Shown here in pieces: positions 51,762 to 63,934 of a stretch of DNA of 64,000 nt; position 1 is the first letter of the stretch; each line of letters starts with the position of its first letter. The notes beneath the pieces were generated by a model. The model saw nothing but the letters and a program-made list of their open reading frames with translations. It had not been told where the DNA came from and did no database searches. Made by a program: the position numbers and the translations under genes. This DNA comes from Kitasatospora sp. MAP12-44 (GTDB lineage: Bacteria > Actinomycetota > Actinomycetes > Streptomycetales > Streptomycetaceae): NCBI RefSeq assembly GCF_029892095.1, contig NZ_JARZAE010000004.1:2170001-2234000 (forward strand), given 5' to 3'.

Positions 51762-52592
51762 ATGCCGACCCACGGCACCCACCGCCGCCTGCTTCGCCGC
51801 GCCACCGCCGGCTGCGCGGCGGTGCTCTCGCTCGCCCTCGCCTGCGCCTGCGGGCCGACGCAGTCGACCGGCGGCGCGGCAGCCGGTGCCCGCCCCTCGG
51901 CCGGCACATCCGCCTCCGCCGACCCCGCCCCCGCACCCGCACCCCCGCAGCCCACCACCGCCGCCGCTCCGGTGCTCGCGGTCGGCGCCCCCAGCCCGAC
52001 GATCGCCTACTCCACCGCGACCGGCGGCCGCACCGTCGCCCTCACCTTCGACGACGGCCCGGGCCCGGCCACCGCGCAGATCCTCGACCTGCTGGCCCAG
52101 TACCACGCCAAGGCGACCTTCTGCGAGATCGGCCCGCAGGCCGCCGGCGACCCCGCGATCGTGCAGCGCATCCGCGCCGCCGGCCACCGCCTGTGCGACC
52201 ACACCGTGCACCACCCGCAGCCGATGCACACCCTCTCGCACGACAAGCAGGTCTACGAGATCGACGCCGCCAAGGACATGATCACCAAGGCCGGCGGCCC
52301 GGGCACCGAGGTCAGCTGGTTCCGCGCCCCCGGCGGCGACTTCAGCGCCGACAACCGCCAGATCGCCGTCCAGGACGACCTGCGCCCGCTCGGCTGGACG
52401 GTCGACACCCGCGACTGGTCCCGCCCGGGCGTCGCCACGATCGTCGCCACCGCCCAGCGGCAGCTGCACCCCGGCGGGATCATCCTGATGCACGACGGCG
52501 GCGGCGACCGCAGCCAGACCGTGGCCGCACTGGCCCAGTTGCTCCCCTGGCTGGTCCAGCAGGGCTACACCTTCGACTTCCCGGCGAGCTGA
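51762..52592 (+). CDS. Polysaccharide deacetylase lipoprotein (NodB domain)
   Basis: 276 aa. Lipobox LSLALACACG (Cys about 30) anchors it outside the membrane, then a Pro/Ala linker. The NodB domain (about 80-270) has all five motifs: TFDDGPGP, DHTVHHP, FRAPGGDF, DTRDW and LMHDGGGD. It removes acetyl groups from a cell-wall or other polymer such as peptidoglycan or chitin. ATG at 51762 follows CAGGAG; a longer in-frame start at 51669 runs through the promoter palindromes. Confidence 0.93.
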   Translation: MPTHGTHRRLLRRATAGCAAVLSLALACACGPTQSTGGAAAGARPSAGTSASADPAPAPAPPQPTTAAAPVLAVGAPSPTIAYSTATGGRTVALTFDDGPGPATAQILDLLAQYHAKATFCEIGPQAAGDPAIVQRIRAAGHRLCDHTVHHPQPMHTLSHDKQVYEIDAAKDMITKAGGPGTEVSWFRAPGGDFSADNRQIAVQDDLRPLGWTVDTRDWSRPGVATIVATAQRQLHPGGIILMHDGGGDRSQTVAALAQLLPWLVQQGYTFDFPAS

Positions 52593-52723
52593 CGCCCCCT
52601 CCGCTTTTTCTCACCCTGTGCGAGTGAATCCTCACTGTTCACACCCCTCGCGCAGACCTCGCACACTACGCTCGCCAGGCGAGAACCCAGGACAACGGGT
52701 CCGTCAGGCAGAGGAGTTCAGCG

Positions 52724-53533
52724 ATGTCCAACAACGTCTGGGAGGTCTTCGGCTCGGAGTTGAGCCGGCACCGCGAGGTGGCGGGCCTGACCCGGCAGGA
52801 GCTCGGCCGGCGGGTGCTCTGCTCGGGGTCGTACATCGGCCTGCTGGAGGCGGCCAGCCGCCGGCCCGCCCTCGACCTGGCGATCAGGTTCGACCGCGAG
52901 CTGCGCAGCGGCAACCGCTTCGCCCGGATCTGCCAGGCGCTGACCGACCGACCGGCCGAGCCCGACCACTTCCTCCCGATCGCCGACCTGCAGCGGCGGG
53001 CGGCGACAATCAGCGAGTACGCGCCCACCCTGGTGCCGCCGCTGCTGCAGACCGAGCCCTACGCCCGCGCGCTCATCCGGGCGGCGCAGGCGGACCGGTC
53101 GGCGCAGGAGATCGAGGAGCTGGTCCAAAGCCGGGTCGCCCGGGGCCGGTTGCTGGAGGGACCGACGCCGCCCACGGTGTGGGTGATCCTGGACGAGAGC
53201 GTCCTGATGCGCCCGATCGGCTCGCGCGCCGTGACGGCCGCCCAACTGCGGTGTCTCGTCGAGCTGGCGGAGCGCCGCCGGCTGGTGCTCCAGGTGCTGA
53301 CCTACGAATCCGGTCATCCGCCCATGGAGGGCCCCCTCACCCTGCTGACCTTCCCGGACCGGCCGGCGATGGCGCGCGTCGAGAGCGCCTTCGGCGGGCA
53401 CCTGATCGACCGGCCGGAGAACGTGGCGCGCCTGCGCGGCTCCTACGACTACGTCCGGGCCGCCGCCTCGTCACCGCGGGACTCGCTGGAGCTGCTCCGG
53501 GCGGCGGCGGCCCGCTTCGACGAACCGAGCTAG
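52724..53533 (+). CDS. XRE-type regulator with DUF5753 domain
   Basis: 269 aa. HTH at about residues 10-65 (ELSRHREVAGLTRQELGRRV, SGSYIGLLEAASRRPALDLA), then the DUF5753 region (EYAPTLVPPLLQTEPYARALIRAA, RGRLLEGPTPPTVWVILDESVL). These regulators often pair with a DUF397 partner in Streptomyces; no DUF397 gene is next to it here. ATG at 52724 has GAGGAG upstream. Confidence 0.92.
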   Translation: MSNNVWEVFGSELSRHREVAGLTRQELGRRVLCSGSYIGLLEAASRRPALDLAIRFDRELRSGNRFARICQALTDRPAEPDHFLPIADLQRRAATISEYAPTLVPPLLQTEPYARALIRAAQADRSAQEIEELVQSRVARGRLLEGPTPPTVWVILDESVLMRPIGSRAVTAAQLRCLVELAERRRLVLQVLTYESGHPPMEGPLTLLTFPDRPAMARVESAFGGHLIDRPENVARLRGSYDYVRAAASSPRDSLELLRAAAARFDEPS

Positions 53534-53551
53534 CGTCGGCACATCCTGGCG

Positions 53552-54277
53552 TCAGCGCATCGGCCACCGGGAGTCGACCACCGCCAGCGGGTCCCGGTCC
53601 TTGCGCAGCCAGGCCTGCAGGCCCTCGGCCCACTCGCGGTACCAGTGCACCTGCTGCTCGTGCAGCGCGGCCAGCGTCAACTCGCCGAGCTGGCCCGGGT
53701 AGCGCTCGCCGAGCGCGACCGCGACCCGGACGGCGGCCAGCGCGTCGGCCGCCGCGTCATGCGCGTCGAGCAGGTCGACCCCGTATATCTCGCAGACCCG
53801 CTGCAGGGTGCGCGAGCCCTTGCGGTAGCGGTCCACCGCGCGGTCGATCACCAGGGCGTCCAGCACCGGCACCACCTGGCGGCCCGCCAAGCGCTCGGCC
53901 AGGCCGGGCAGCTCGTAGCGGCGCAGCTCGGCGTCGAGCAGCGACAGGTCGAACGGCGCGTTGAAGGCCACCACCGGGCTGCCCTCGCCCAGCCGGGCGC
54001 AGAGCGCGGCGGCTATCTCCTCGACCGCCTCGGCGGGCGGTCTGCCCCGGGTGCGCGCCTGCTCGTCGCTGATCCCGTGGATCGCCTGCGCCTCGGCGGG
54101 TATCGGCACCCCGGGGTCGAGCAGCCAGCAGGTGGTGCGCACCGGCTCGCCACCGACGGCCTCGACGAGCGCCGCCGTGACGATCCGTGACTGCGCCGGA
54201 TCGGTGCCGGTGGTCTCCAGGTCGAAGCCGACCAGCGGCCGGTGCCACCAGCTCGTGCGCGCGTTCGGATCGGCCAT
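53552..54277 (-). CDS. DnaQ-like 3'-5' exonuclease
   Basis: 241 aa. DEDDh exonuclease motifs: GFDLETTGTDP (Exo I), NAPFDLSLLDAELRR (Exo II) and DAHDAAADALAAVRVA (Exo III, His-Asp). A C-terminal tail of about 65 residues includes EWAEGLQAWLRKDRDP. It may act in repair or tRNA/RNA trimming rather than as a polymerase subunit. GGAAGGA precedes the ATG at 54277. Confidence 0.92.
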   Translation of the reverse strand: MADPNARTSWWHRPLVGFDLETTGTDPAQSRIVTAALVEAVGGEPVRTTCWLLDPGVPIPAEAQAIHGISDEQARTRGRPPAEAVEEIAAALCARLGEGSPVVAFNAPFDLSLLDAELRRYELPGLAERLAGRQVVPVLDALVIDRAVDRYRKGSRTLQRVCEIYGVDLLDAHDAAADALAAVRVAVALGERYPGQLGELTLAALHEQQVHWYREWAEGLQAWLRKDRDPLAVVDSRWPMR

Positions 54278-54370
54278 CGCCCGGGTCCTTCCGTCGAGAT
54301 GCGGTTTTGACGGGACCCATCATCGCCCCTGCCTGTGACAACGCCTCCGGCAGGCAGGAGCGAGTGCTGG

Positions 54371-55699
54371 TCAGACCGCCGCGAACAGGCCCCGGCCGAG
54401 CCAGTCGGAGGCGTCGCGCACGCCCGGCAGCACGAAGAAGTAGCCGCCGCCGGTGGGCGAGATGTAGTCGACCAGCGGCTCGTCGATCAGGCGGGTCTGG
54501 GTCGCCTCGAACTGGCGCGTGACGTCCTGCTGGTAGCAGCAGAAGGCCAGGCCCATGTCGAGGTTGCCGACCTTGTCCACGCCGCGGTCGTAGTTGAAGC
54601 CGCGGCGCAGGATGCGCGAGTCATCGGTCTTGTCGGTCCGCGGGTTGGCCAGCCGGATGTGCGCGTCCAGCGGGATCGCGTCGCCCTTGGAGTCCTTGGC
54701 GTAGTCGGGGATGTCGCTCTCGTTGGCGCCGTCCAGCGGAGCGCCGGTGTCCTTGCGGCGGCCGAACATCTTCTCCTGCTCGGCGAGCGAGACCCGGTCC
54801 CAGAACTCGACCAGCATCCGGATGATCCGCAGTACTTGGTAGCTGCCGCCGGTGGCCCAGGCGGGCTCGCCCCCGCCGTCCTTGACCCAGATCAGCTTGT
54901 CCATCTCCCGCCCGGACTTGACGTCCGGGTTGGCGATGCCGTCCTTGAAGCCCAGCAGGTTGCGCTGCGCGCCGGTCGGGCGCGGGGCGTTCTGGAAGCC
55001 GTCGATCCGCCACTTCACCTGCATCGCGCCCCGGGTGTGCTTCGCGATGTCGCGCAGCGCGTGCAGCACGGTGTCCTGGCTGTTGGCGCAGATCTGCAGC
55101 GAGAGGTCGCCATGCAGTTCGGCAGCCTGCAGGTTGTCGTTGGGGAAGGTCTTCATCGGGCCGAGCTTGACCGGCTTGGCCTTGGCGAGGCCGTAGCGGG
55201 CGTCGAAGAGCGAGGCGCCGACGCCGACCGTGACGGTCAGGTTGTCGCTGGGGACGGTCGGGCCGAGGATCCCGTTGTCGGACGGCGGCGCGCCGACGCC
55301 CAGGTCCGGCGGGGTGCCGCCGGAGGTGAGGAAGCGGATCCGGTCGGTCAGCGTGTGGAAGAGGTCCTCCAGCGCCTTGCGGTCCGTCGCGATCACGTCG
55401 AAGGAGAGGAAGGCGGCGGCGCTGGGCGCCGGGGTGAGGATGCCGGCCTGGTGCTCGCCGTGGAAGGCCACGCTCTGGTCGGCCGCAGCCGGCTCGGCCG
55501 CGTCCGCCCGGTCCGAGCCGCCGAACGCGAAGGCTCCGCCGGCCAGCGCGGCACCGGCCGCGCCGACGCCGAGAGCGGCACCCAGGAAGCTGCGCCGCGC
55601 GGGGGCGGCCGGGCAGCCGGCCGCCTCGGCGGCCTTCGCGGCCGCCAGGGCCTCGTGCGGGAAGGGGCAGGATCCGCTGCTTGCGTTCTGGGTGGTCAT
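54371..55699 (-). CDS. efeB: Dyp-type peroxidase EfeB
   Basis: 442 aa. Twin-arginine signal [16 protein letters not shown] at about residues 34-50. Dyp motif GFKDGIANP (GxxDG, distal Asp) and a proximal His are present; C-terminal half is complete. In the EfeUOB system it helps take up ferrous iron, and it may use heme. Start overlaps the EfeUO stop (TGATG), so the two are translationally coupled. Confidence 0.95.
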   Translation of the reverse strand: MTTQNASSGSCPFPHEALAAAKAAEAAGCPAAPARRSFLGAALGVGAAGAALAGGAFAFGGSDRADAAEPAAADQSVAFHGEHQAGILTPAPSAAAFLSFDVIATDRKALEDLFHTLTDRIRFLTSGGTPPDLGVGAPPSDNGILGPTVPSDNLTVTVGVGASLFDARYGLAKAKPVKLGPMKTFPNDNLQAAELHGDLSLQICANSQDTVLHALRDIAKHTRGAMQVKWRIDGFQNAPRPTGAQRNLLGFKDGIANPDVKSGREMDKLIWVKDGGGEPAWATGGSYQVLRIIRMLVEFWDRVSLAEQEKMFGRRKDTGAPLDGANESDIPDYAKDSKGDAIPLDAHIRLANPRTDKTDDSRILRRGFNYDRGVDKVGNLDMGLAFCCYQQDVTRQFEATQTRLIDEPLVDYISPTGGGYFFVLPGVRDASDWLGRGLFAAV

Positions 55700-57747
55700 C
55701 AGGCGGACTTCCGGATCTCAAGAAGGTCGGGGACGGGGGCGAGGTCTTCCAGCAGCTGGCCGGTGGCGCCGTTGAGCTGCGCGCGGGTGGCCGGGTCCAG
55801 TTGCTGCACCGGGGTCCAGCTGCCGTCGGCGTGGTGGGCGGCGGCCAGCAGGGCGCTCACCCGCGCGATCTCGGCGTTGATGACGGCCAGCCCGTCGGCG
55901 TCACGCTGCTGGATCAGCGGCTGCAGGACGGTCAGCAGCTCCTGGGTGCCGGCCAGATTGGCCTGGACGGTGGCCAGGTTGGTGCCGCTGCCCTCGTCGG
56001 TGTCGGCGGTGAGCTCGAACTGGAGGGCGTTCTCCAGGATTTCGTGGGTGCGCAGCGGCAGGTCGGTCGGGTCGAAGTCCTGGGTCGGGAAGGCCTTGCC
56101 GAGACCGTCCACGTCCGCGGAGAGCTGGTCGGCGATCGGGGCCAGCTCGGCGGGCCCCTGGTTGTGCCACAGGCCGTACTCCAGGCGGTGGAAGCCGCTG
56201 AAGTCCTTGTCGTTGACGCCGTCGGGCAGACCGTCGGCCCGGCCGTTGATCTTCTTGTCGAAGTCGGCGAAGGTGCCGTAGGCGGCGCCCAGCGAGGAGT
56301 ACTGCAGGTGCGCGGTGAGCCAGTCGGCCTTGGCCGCGGCCAGGTCGCCGGTGTGCAGGTCGGCCTGCAGCTTCTGGGTCTGCGTCAGCAGGGTGGCCAG
56401 GCCGCTCTGGACGTAGGCCTTGTAGCCGGCCAGCGGTGCCTTGAGGTCGTCCTCGGAGACCGGGGCGACCGCCTTGACGGCCGTTCCGCCGCTGACGTGG
56501 ACGGCGGCCGAGGTGACCGCGTCGCCGCCGGTGGGCACGCAGCGCCAGGCGTAGTCGCCGGCGCCGATGGTGGCGGTCAGCGGACGGGTGGTGCCGGGGG
56601 CCAGGCCCTCGATCTCGCCGTACACCGCGTTGGTGGTGGGGTTGACCAGGTAGACCTCGGAGGTCTTGCCGCCGGTGTTGTGCATCTGGAAGGTCTGCTG
56701 GCCGGGCTGCGGCGTGCTGAAACCCTTTCCGCAGTCGCCCTTCGCGTCCGAGACGGCGACGGTCGCGGTGGCGGCCGGCTTGCCGCCGCTGGCGGCGATC
56801 ACCGCGACGGCGACCACGGCCGGGACGGTCACCAGGGCGGCGGGCAGCAGCCAGCGGTTGCGGCTCGACGCGACCGCTGCAACCTCCGCGACCTCCGCGA
56901 CGGGCTCGGCCGCCGGCGCGGCCTTGGGTGCCGCGGCGGCCCGCAGGCCGCGCACGAAGAGCGTCATCACGACCGCCAGGTAGACCACATACCCCGCGAC
57001 CTGCAGCCAGGTCATGGTGATCATGATGTTGAAGACGCCCTGCACCAGCGTGGCGTACCAGGAGCCGGCGTCCAGCGAACCGCTCAGGTCGAAGGCGTAG
57101 GCGTGCACGCCGGGCAGCACGCCGCCCTCCTGAAGGTCGCGCAGCCCGTAGCTGAGCACGCCGGCCGCGATCACGATCAGCACCGCGCCGGTGTAGGTGA
57201 AGAACCGGGTCAGGTTGATCTTCAGCACCCGGCGGTACAGGCCCCAGCAGAGCAGCGCCGCCAGCACCAGGCCGACCGCGGCGCCGATCGCCGGGCCGGT
57301 GGACTCGCCCGCCGAGCGCGCGGTGGTCCACAGGAAGAGCGAGGTCTCCAGACCCTCCCGGCCCACGGCCAGGAAGCTGGTGAGGACGAGCACCCCGCCG
57401 CCCATGGTGAGGGCGGAGGCGACCTTCTCGCGGATGTCGGAGGAGAGCGAGCGGGCGGAGCGGCGCATCCAGAACACCATCGCGGTGACGAAGGCCACCG
57501 CGATCAGGCTCAGCGTGCCGCCGAAGGCCTCCTGCGCGGTCCCCGAGAGGTTGGCGGCGGTGAAGGTGAGCACCGCACCGAAGCTCAGGGCCAGCGCGAT
57601 GGCGGCGAGCACACCCGTCCAGACCTGCGGCAGGCGGGACTTCTGTCCGGAGCGGACCAGCGTGGCGACCAGGATCGAGACGATCAGACCGGCCTCGAGT
57701 CCCTCTCTGAGCCCGATCAGAAAGCTAGGAAAAGCGTCGTCCCACAT
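55699..57747 (-). CDS. efeUO: EfeU-EfeO fusion: ferrous iron permease joined to iron-binding M75 protein
   Basis: 682 aa. Residues 1-270 are an FTR1/EfeU-type permease: two REGLE motifs (14-18 and 130-134) and about seven membrane helices. After an Ala/Pro/Glu linker (about 270-295) and one more helix come a cupredoxin-like region with two Cys ([18 protein letters not shown]) and the M75-like EfeO domain with [13 protein letters not shown]. Usually efeU and efeO are separate genes. The topology keeps the EfeO part outside. An iron box lies 74-92 bp upstream. Confidence 0.93.
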   Translation of the reverse strand: MWDDAFPSFLIGLREGLEAGLIVSILVATLVRSGQKSRLPQVWTGVLAAIALALSFGAVLTFTAANLSGTAQEAFGGTLSLIAVAFVTAMVFWMRRSARSLSSDIREKVASALTMGGGVLVLTSFLAVGREGLETSLFLWTTARSAGESTGPAIGAAVGLVLAALLCWGLYRRVLKINLTRFFTYTGAVLIVIAAGVLSYGLRDLQEGGVLPGVHAYAFDLSGSLDAGSWYATLVQGVFNIMITMTWLQVAGYVVYLAVVMTLFVRGLRAAAAPKAAPAAEPVAEVAEVAAVASSRNRWLLPAALVTVPAVVAVAVIAASGGKPAATATVAVSDAKGDCGKGFSTPQPGQQTFQMHNTGGKTSEVYLVNPTTNAVYGEIEGLAPGTTRPLTATIGAGDYAWRCVPTGGDAVTSAAVHVSGGTAVKAVAPVSEDDLKAPLAGYKAYVQSGLATLLTQTQKLQADLHTGDLAAAKADWLTAHLQYSSLGAAYGTFADFDKKINGRADGLPDGVNDKDFSGFHRLEYGLWHNQGPAELAPIADQLSADVDGLGKAFPTQDFDPTDLPLRTHEILENALQFELTADTDEGSGTNLATVQANLAGTQELLTVLQPLIQQRDADGLAVINAEIARVSALLAAAHHADGSWTPVQQLDPATRAQLNGATGQLLEDLAPVPDLLEIRKSA

Positions 57748-57820
57748 AAAGAGTGGACTCCTCCCCGGACCCGCCCGGTACGTACCTGAGAACGTCTGTT
57801 CCCGCTCAGCGCTTCGCCGC

Positions 57821-57839
57821 TTAGCTTAGGCATACCTTA
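57821..57839. promoter_or_regulatory. Iron box (DmdR/IdeR-type operator)
   Basis: TTAGCTTAGGCATACCTTA agrees with the consensus TTAGGTTAGGCTAACCTAA at 15 of 19 positions. It lies in the promoter of the EfeUO-EfeB unit, so iron-replete DmdR should repress it. Confidence 0.85.
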
Positions 57840-57912
57840 CCCAGCGATGAATGGGTCGTCCACGTCGGGATGGCCGAAAGGCAAAGTGAGGCCCACCTCA
57901 CGTGTCACTCCC

Positions 57913-59175
57913 TCAGCTGACGGACCGAGAGTCTGCCCAGGCCCCCTCGAACTCCTCTCGATAGACCTCCAGCAGCCCGGGTTCAGCCCCCTGGGACCCG
58001 ACCGCCCCCGCCCGCAGCACCAGCGCCGGCGACTCGATCCCGCGCGCCCGGCGCAGATACGGCTGCACCACCCCGAGGTCACCGCTGCGCCGCCGCGAGC
58101 CCAGCACCCGCGGACCCTCCACCAGATAGGCGGTGAAGCGCGGCATCTCGTCGAAGACCCGGATCTCGAACGCCCCCGGATCGCGCAGCCGGGCCCGCAC
58201 CCGGCGCACATGCATGATGTTCATCTCGATCGACCGGGACAGCTCACCGCGGCCCAGGCCCAGCTCGCGCTCACGCCGGCGCACCGCGCTGCTGGCCGGG
58301 TTGAGGAAGAGCAGCCGCACCCGGCAGCCCTCGCCGGCCAGCTGCACCAGGCGCTTGCCGGTGAAGTTCTGACAGAGCATCCCCAGGCCGATGCCGATCG
58401 CGTCCAGCCGCCGGGCGCCGTCCAGCAGGTCCTCCATCGGCAGGTCGCGCTGCAGCCGGACCCGGTCCGCGTGCACCGCGGCCACATCCGCGTACCGGCC
58501 GGCCACCAGCTCCTCGATGATGTCCGAGGGCAGGCCGGCGGTGCCGGCCGGACGGCCGTCCAGCAGGCCGAGCACCCGGGCGGCGGCCCGCTCGGCCTGG
58601 GCCAGCACGGTGGGCGAGAGGCTGCGGTTGCGCGAGACCACGTGCCGGGCGACCTCCAGCTCGTCCAGCGCCAGCTCGATCTCCCGGCGGTCGTCGAGGT
58701 AGGGCTCGAAGCACGGCCAGTGCTGCACCATCAGCTCGCGCAGCTGGGGCAGCGTCAGGAAGACCAGCGGGTCGTCGTCGGCCGGATCCAGCAGGTAGCC
58801 CTTGCGGCGGCTGACCTCGCGGACGGCGGCGGCGCGCTGCACCCACTCCTCACCGACCGGGCCGGCCGCGGCCGTCACCCAGTCCGCGCCGTGCGCGGGG
58901 GCGTAGACCGGGCGCAGCAGGTCGTCCAGGAGCGAGCGCAGCCGCTGCTCCACCAGGTTGAGCCAGACGTACGCCCGGCCGGTGAGTCTGACCCGCTGGT
59001 AGGCGCGCTGCCACTGCTCGGGGCTCCAGCCCGGCGCGCCGGCGTCGGGGGTGAGCTGGGCGGGGATGAGCCGGCCGCCGCCCGGGGAGCCCAGCACGAT
59101 CGTCGGCGCCTCCGTGCGGGCGCCTGGTGCCTTGCCGCCGAGCCCGTCGGGCCACTCATCGGCGGGGAACACCAT
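57913..59175 (-). CDS. SAV2148 family HEPN domain protein with PLD-like C-terminus
   Basis: 420 aa. The middle matches the SAV2148 group: GRAYVWLNLVEQRLRSLLDDL, VREVSRRKGYLLDPADDDPL, LTLPQLRELMVQHWPCFEPY and ELEVARHVVSRNRSLS. The C-terminal half has a Rossmann-like strand CRVRLLFLNPASSAVRRRERE and FTAYLVEGPRVLG. HEPN domains are often RNA-cutting or toxin-like, but the catalytic RxxxxH is not obvious here. GAGGTGAGG precedes the ATG at 59175. Conserved as an orphan in Streptomyces, so not a typical defence island gene. Confidence 0.9.
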   Translation of the reverse strand: MVFPADEWPDGLGGKAPGARTEAPTIVLGSPGGGRLIPAQLTPDAGAPGWSPEQWQRAYQRVRLTGRAYVWLNLVEQRLRSLLDDLLRPVYAPAHGADWVTAAAGPVGEEWVQRAAAVREVSRRKGYLLDPADDDPLVFLTLPQLRELMVQHWPCFEPYLDDRREIELALDELEVARHVVSRNRSLSPTVLAQAERAAARVLGLLDGRPAGTAGLPSDIIEELVAGRYADVAAVHADRVRLQRDLPMEDLLDGARRLDAIGIGLGMLCQNFTGKRLVQLAGEGCRVRLLFLNPASSAVRRRERELGLGRGELSRSIEMNIMHVRRVRARLRDPGAFEIRVFDEMPRFTAYLVEGPRVLGSRRRSGDLGVVQPYLRRARGIESPALVLRAGAVGSQGAEPGLLEVYREEFEGAWADSRSVS

Positions 59176-59525
59176 GCTTTACCTCACCTCTCGGCCGCCG
59201 CCTCCCGCGCGGAGGGGCCTGACGATCAAGAGTACTGCGCGGCGCGCCGCAGCCGCAGCCCGTTGGTGCAGCACCGCCGGGGTCGTCCACCGGGGGTCCG
59301 GCAGCAGATGGACACCCGTTCGGGCGAACTACGGCCGAAAGAGCGTCACAAAGGGTGCGGAAGCGGCAACGATGCCCATGACAGTGCGTCAGTGACAGGT
59401 GTGCCGTGCGTCACGGCGGGCATCCGGCAGACATGTCGGGCGCGCCGTTCGGGCATACCGCACGCAGTGGCGCGACTGTCCCGAGGGAGCGTCAGTTCCC
59501 TTGGCTGACAAGGAGGTTGAGGCAT
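59176..59525. other. 350-bp intergenic region, no gene seen
   Basis: Divergent promoter region between the SAV2148-type gene and glgX. It holds short repeated TTCGGGC words but no convincing operator, RNA or small ORF. Confidence 0.6.
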
Positions 59526-61631
<2,106 letters not shown>

Positions 61632-61696
61632 CGCCCGTTCACCCGGCCGCCGCCGCCGGGTCGTACGGTCCCGACGCAGCGGGTAGTCATAGGAGC

Positions 61697-63934
61697 GTGA
61701 CGTCAGCACCCACCGCGAGTTACCGGCTGCAACTGCAACCGTCCTTCACCCTGGCGGACGCCACCGCCGCGGTGCCCTATCTGGCCGCGCTCGGCGTCTC
61801 GCACCTGCACCTGTCCCCGCTGCTGGAGGCCACCCCCGGCTCCACCCACGGCTACGACACGGTCGACCACACCCGGATCAGCGAGCAGCTGGGCGGCGAG
61901 AGCGCCCTGCGCGAGCTGGCCGCCACCGCCCGGGCGCACGGGCTGCGGCTGATCGCCGACATCGTGCCCAACCACATGGCGCTGCCCGTCCCCGAACGGC
62001 TCAACGCCCCGCTCTGGCAGGTGCTGCGGGACGGCCCGGAGTCGAGCTACGCGCGCTGGTTCGACATCGACTGGGCGGCGCAGGGCGGCCGGGTCCTGCT
62101 GCCGGTGCTCGGCGACCGGCTGGGCGCGGTGCTCGACCAGCTCAGCGTGGAGCAGGACACCCTGCGCTACCACGACCATGTCTTCCCGCTGCGCCCCGGC
62201 ACCCAGTGGCTGCCACTGCCGGAGCTGCTGGAGCGCCAGTGGTACCGGCTGGCCTGGTGGCGCCTGGCCCACACCGAGCTGAACTACCGCCGCTTCTTCA
62301 CGGTCAACGACCTGATCGCGGTGCGCGCCGAGGACCCGGACGTCTTCGAGGCCACCCACGGCGTGCTGCTGCGGCTGCGCGAGGAGGGCGTGCTGGACGG
62401 GTTCCGGGTCGACCACCCGGACGGTCTGGCCGACCCGCGCGGCTATCTGCGCCGCCTCGCCGGGGCCGGGCGCGGGGCGTACGTGGTGGTGGAGAAGATC
62501 CTCACCGGCGAGGAGCGGCTGCCCACCGACTGGCCGTGCGCGGGCACCACCGGCTACGACGCGCTGCGCCGGATCGACGGCGTGCTGACCGACGGCCCCG
62601 GCGCCCAGCGCCTGGCCGACCTGTACGCGCACTACACCGGGGAGGAGCACACCGCCGCCCCCGAGGCCGCGCTGCGCGGGCGGGCCGAGATGATCGCGCC
62701 GGACGGCGAGCTGGCCGCCGAGGTCGAGCGGCTGGTCCGGCTGGCCGGGCGGATCGGCGCCGCCGAACCGGCGCTGGCCGACCATGCCCCGCTGGCCGTG
62801 CGCGCCGCTCTGGAGGAACTGCTCACCCGCTACCCGGTCTACCGCCCCTACCCCTCGCCCGCCCCGCGCACCGTCACCGCGCCGCAGAGCACCGAGCAGT
62901 TCGTGGAGCTGCTGGCGCACGGGCGGCTCGGCGGCGGCCCGGCCAAGGAGGAGTTCCGCACCCGCTTCGCGCAGACCGCCTCGGCGGTGGCCGCCAAGGG
63001 CGTCGAGGACACCGCCTTCTACCGCTGGCACCCGCTGCTCAGTCTCAACGAGGTCGGCGGTGACCCCGCGCACCCGGGCGTCGAACCGGCCGACTTCCAC
63101 CGCTGGTGCGCCGATATCCAGCAGCACTGGCCGCTGACCATGACCGCGCTCTCCACCCACGACACCAAGCGCAGCGCGGACGCCCGGGCCCGCCTGGCGG
63201 TGCTGGCCGAGCTGCCGGAGCGCTGGCTCGCCGAGTGCACCGCCTGGGCGGAGGCGGCCGGCCACCTGGCCGACCGCAACGCCGAGTGGCTGCTCTGGCA
63301 GACCCTGGTGGCCGCCTGGCCGATCGACGTCGAGCGGCTGGTGGCGGTGCTGCTGAAGTCGGTCCGCGAGGCCAAGCTCGCCACCAGCTGGACCTCGCCG
63401 GATCCCGGCTACGAGGCGGAGCTGGTCGACTACGCCCGCACCGCCCTGGCCAACCCCGAACTGACCGATCGGATCGGCGCGTTCGTCGACTTCCTGGCCC
63501 CCTACGCCCGCAGCAACAGCCTGTCCGCCGCGCTGCTGCACCTCACCGTGCCGGGCGTGCCCGACCTCTACCAGGGAAGCGAGCGGATGCTGTACACCCT
63601 GGTCGACCCGGACAACCGCGCGCCGGTCGCGTTCGGCGACCGGGAGGCCGAACTCTCCGAGCTCGACCACGAGAAGCGCCATCTGACCAGCACGGCGCTG
63701 CACCTGCCGCGCCCGCTGGGCCCCTACCGGCCGCTGGCCACCGGCCCGCACCTGGTCGCCTTCCAGCGCGGCGAGGACCTCACCGTCGCCGTCACCCGAC
63801 TGCCCTATGCGCTGGCGCGCAGCGGCGAGCGGGCGGTCCTGGAGCTGCCGGGCGACTGGACGGACCTGCTGACCGGCCGCGAGCACGAAGGCGTCGTGGA
63901 GACCGTCACCCTGCTGACCCGGGAGTCATCGTGA
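61697..63934 (+). CDS. treY: Malto-oligosyltrehalose synthase TreY
   Basis: 745 aa, full length. It turns the reducing end of maltodextrins into a trehalose-type alpha-1,1 bond. GH13 residues: DGFRVDHPDGL, VVEKIL and STHDTKRSADARARL. The start ASYRLQLQPSFTLADA is standard. GTG at 61697 has AGGAG only 1 nt away, but TAGTCA at 61684 fits a leaderless promoter. The stop overlaps treZ (GTGA). Confidence 0.97.
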   Translation: MTSAPTASYRLQLQPSFTLADATAAVPYLAALGVSHLHLSPLLEATPGSTHGYDTVDHTRISEQLGGESALRELAATARAHGLRLIADIVPNHMALPVPERLNAPLWQVLRDGPESSYARWFDIDWAAQGGRVLLPVLGDRLGAVLDQLSVEQDTLRYHDHVFPLRPGTQWLPLPELLERQWYRLAWWRLAHTELNYRRFFTVNDLIAVRAEDPDVFEATHGVLLRLREEGVLDGFRVDHPDGLADPRGYLRRLAGAGRGAYVVVEKILTGEERLPTDWPCAGTTGYDALRRIDGVLTDGPGAQRLADLYAHYTGEEHTAAPEAALRGRAEMIAPDGELAAEVERLVRLAGRIGAAEPALADHAPLAVRAALEELLTRYPVYRPYPSPAPRTVTAPQSTEQFVELLAHGRLGGGPAKEEFRTRFAQTASAVAAKGVEDTAFYRWHPLLSLNEVGGDPAHPGVEPADFHRWCADIQQHWPLTMTALSTHDTKRSADARARLAVLAELPERWLAECTAWAEAAGHLADRNAEWLLWQTLVAAWPIDVERLVAVLLKSVREAKLATSWTSPDPGYEAELVDYARTALANPELTDRIGAFVDFLAPYARSNSLSAALLHLTVPGVPDLYQGSERMLYTLVDPDNRAPVAFGDREAELSELDHEKRHLTSTALHLPRPLGPYRPLATGPHLVAFQRGEDLTVAVTRLPYALARSGERAVLELPGDWTDLLTGREHEGVVETVTLLTRESS

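Noticed and set aside
54335..56281. 648-codon plus-strand open frame
   Set aside because: Antisense to efeB and efeUO; typical GC-rich shadow.
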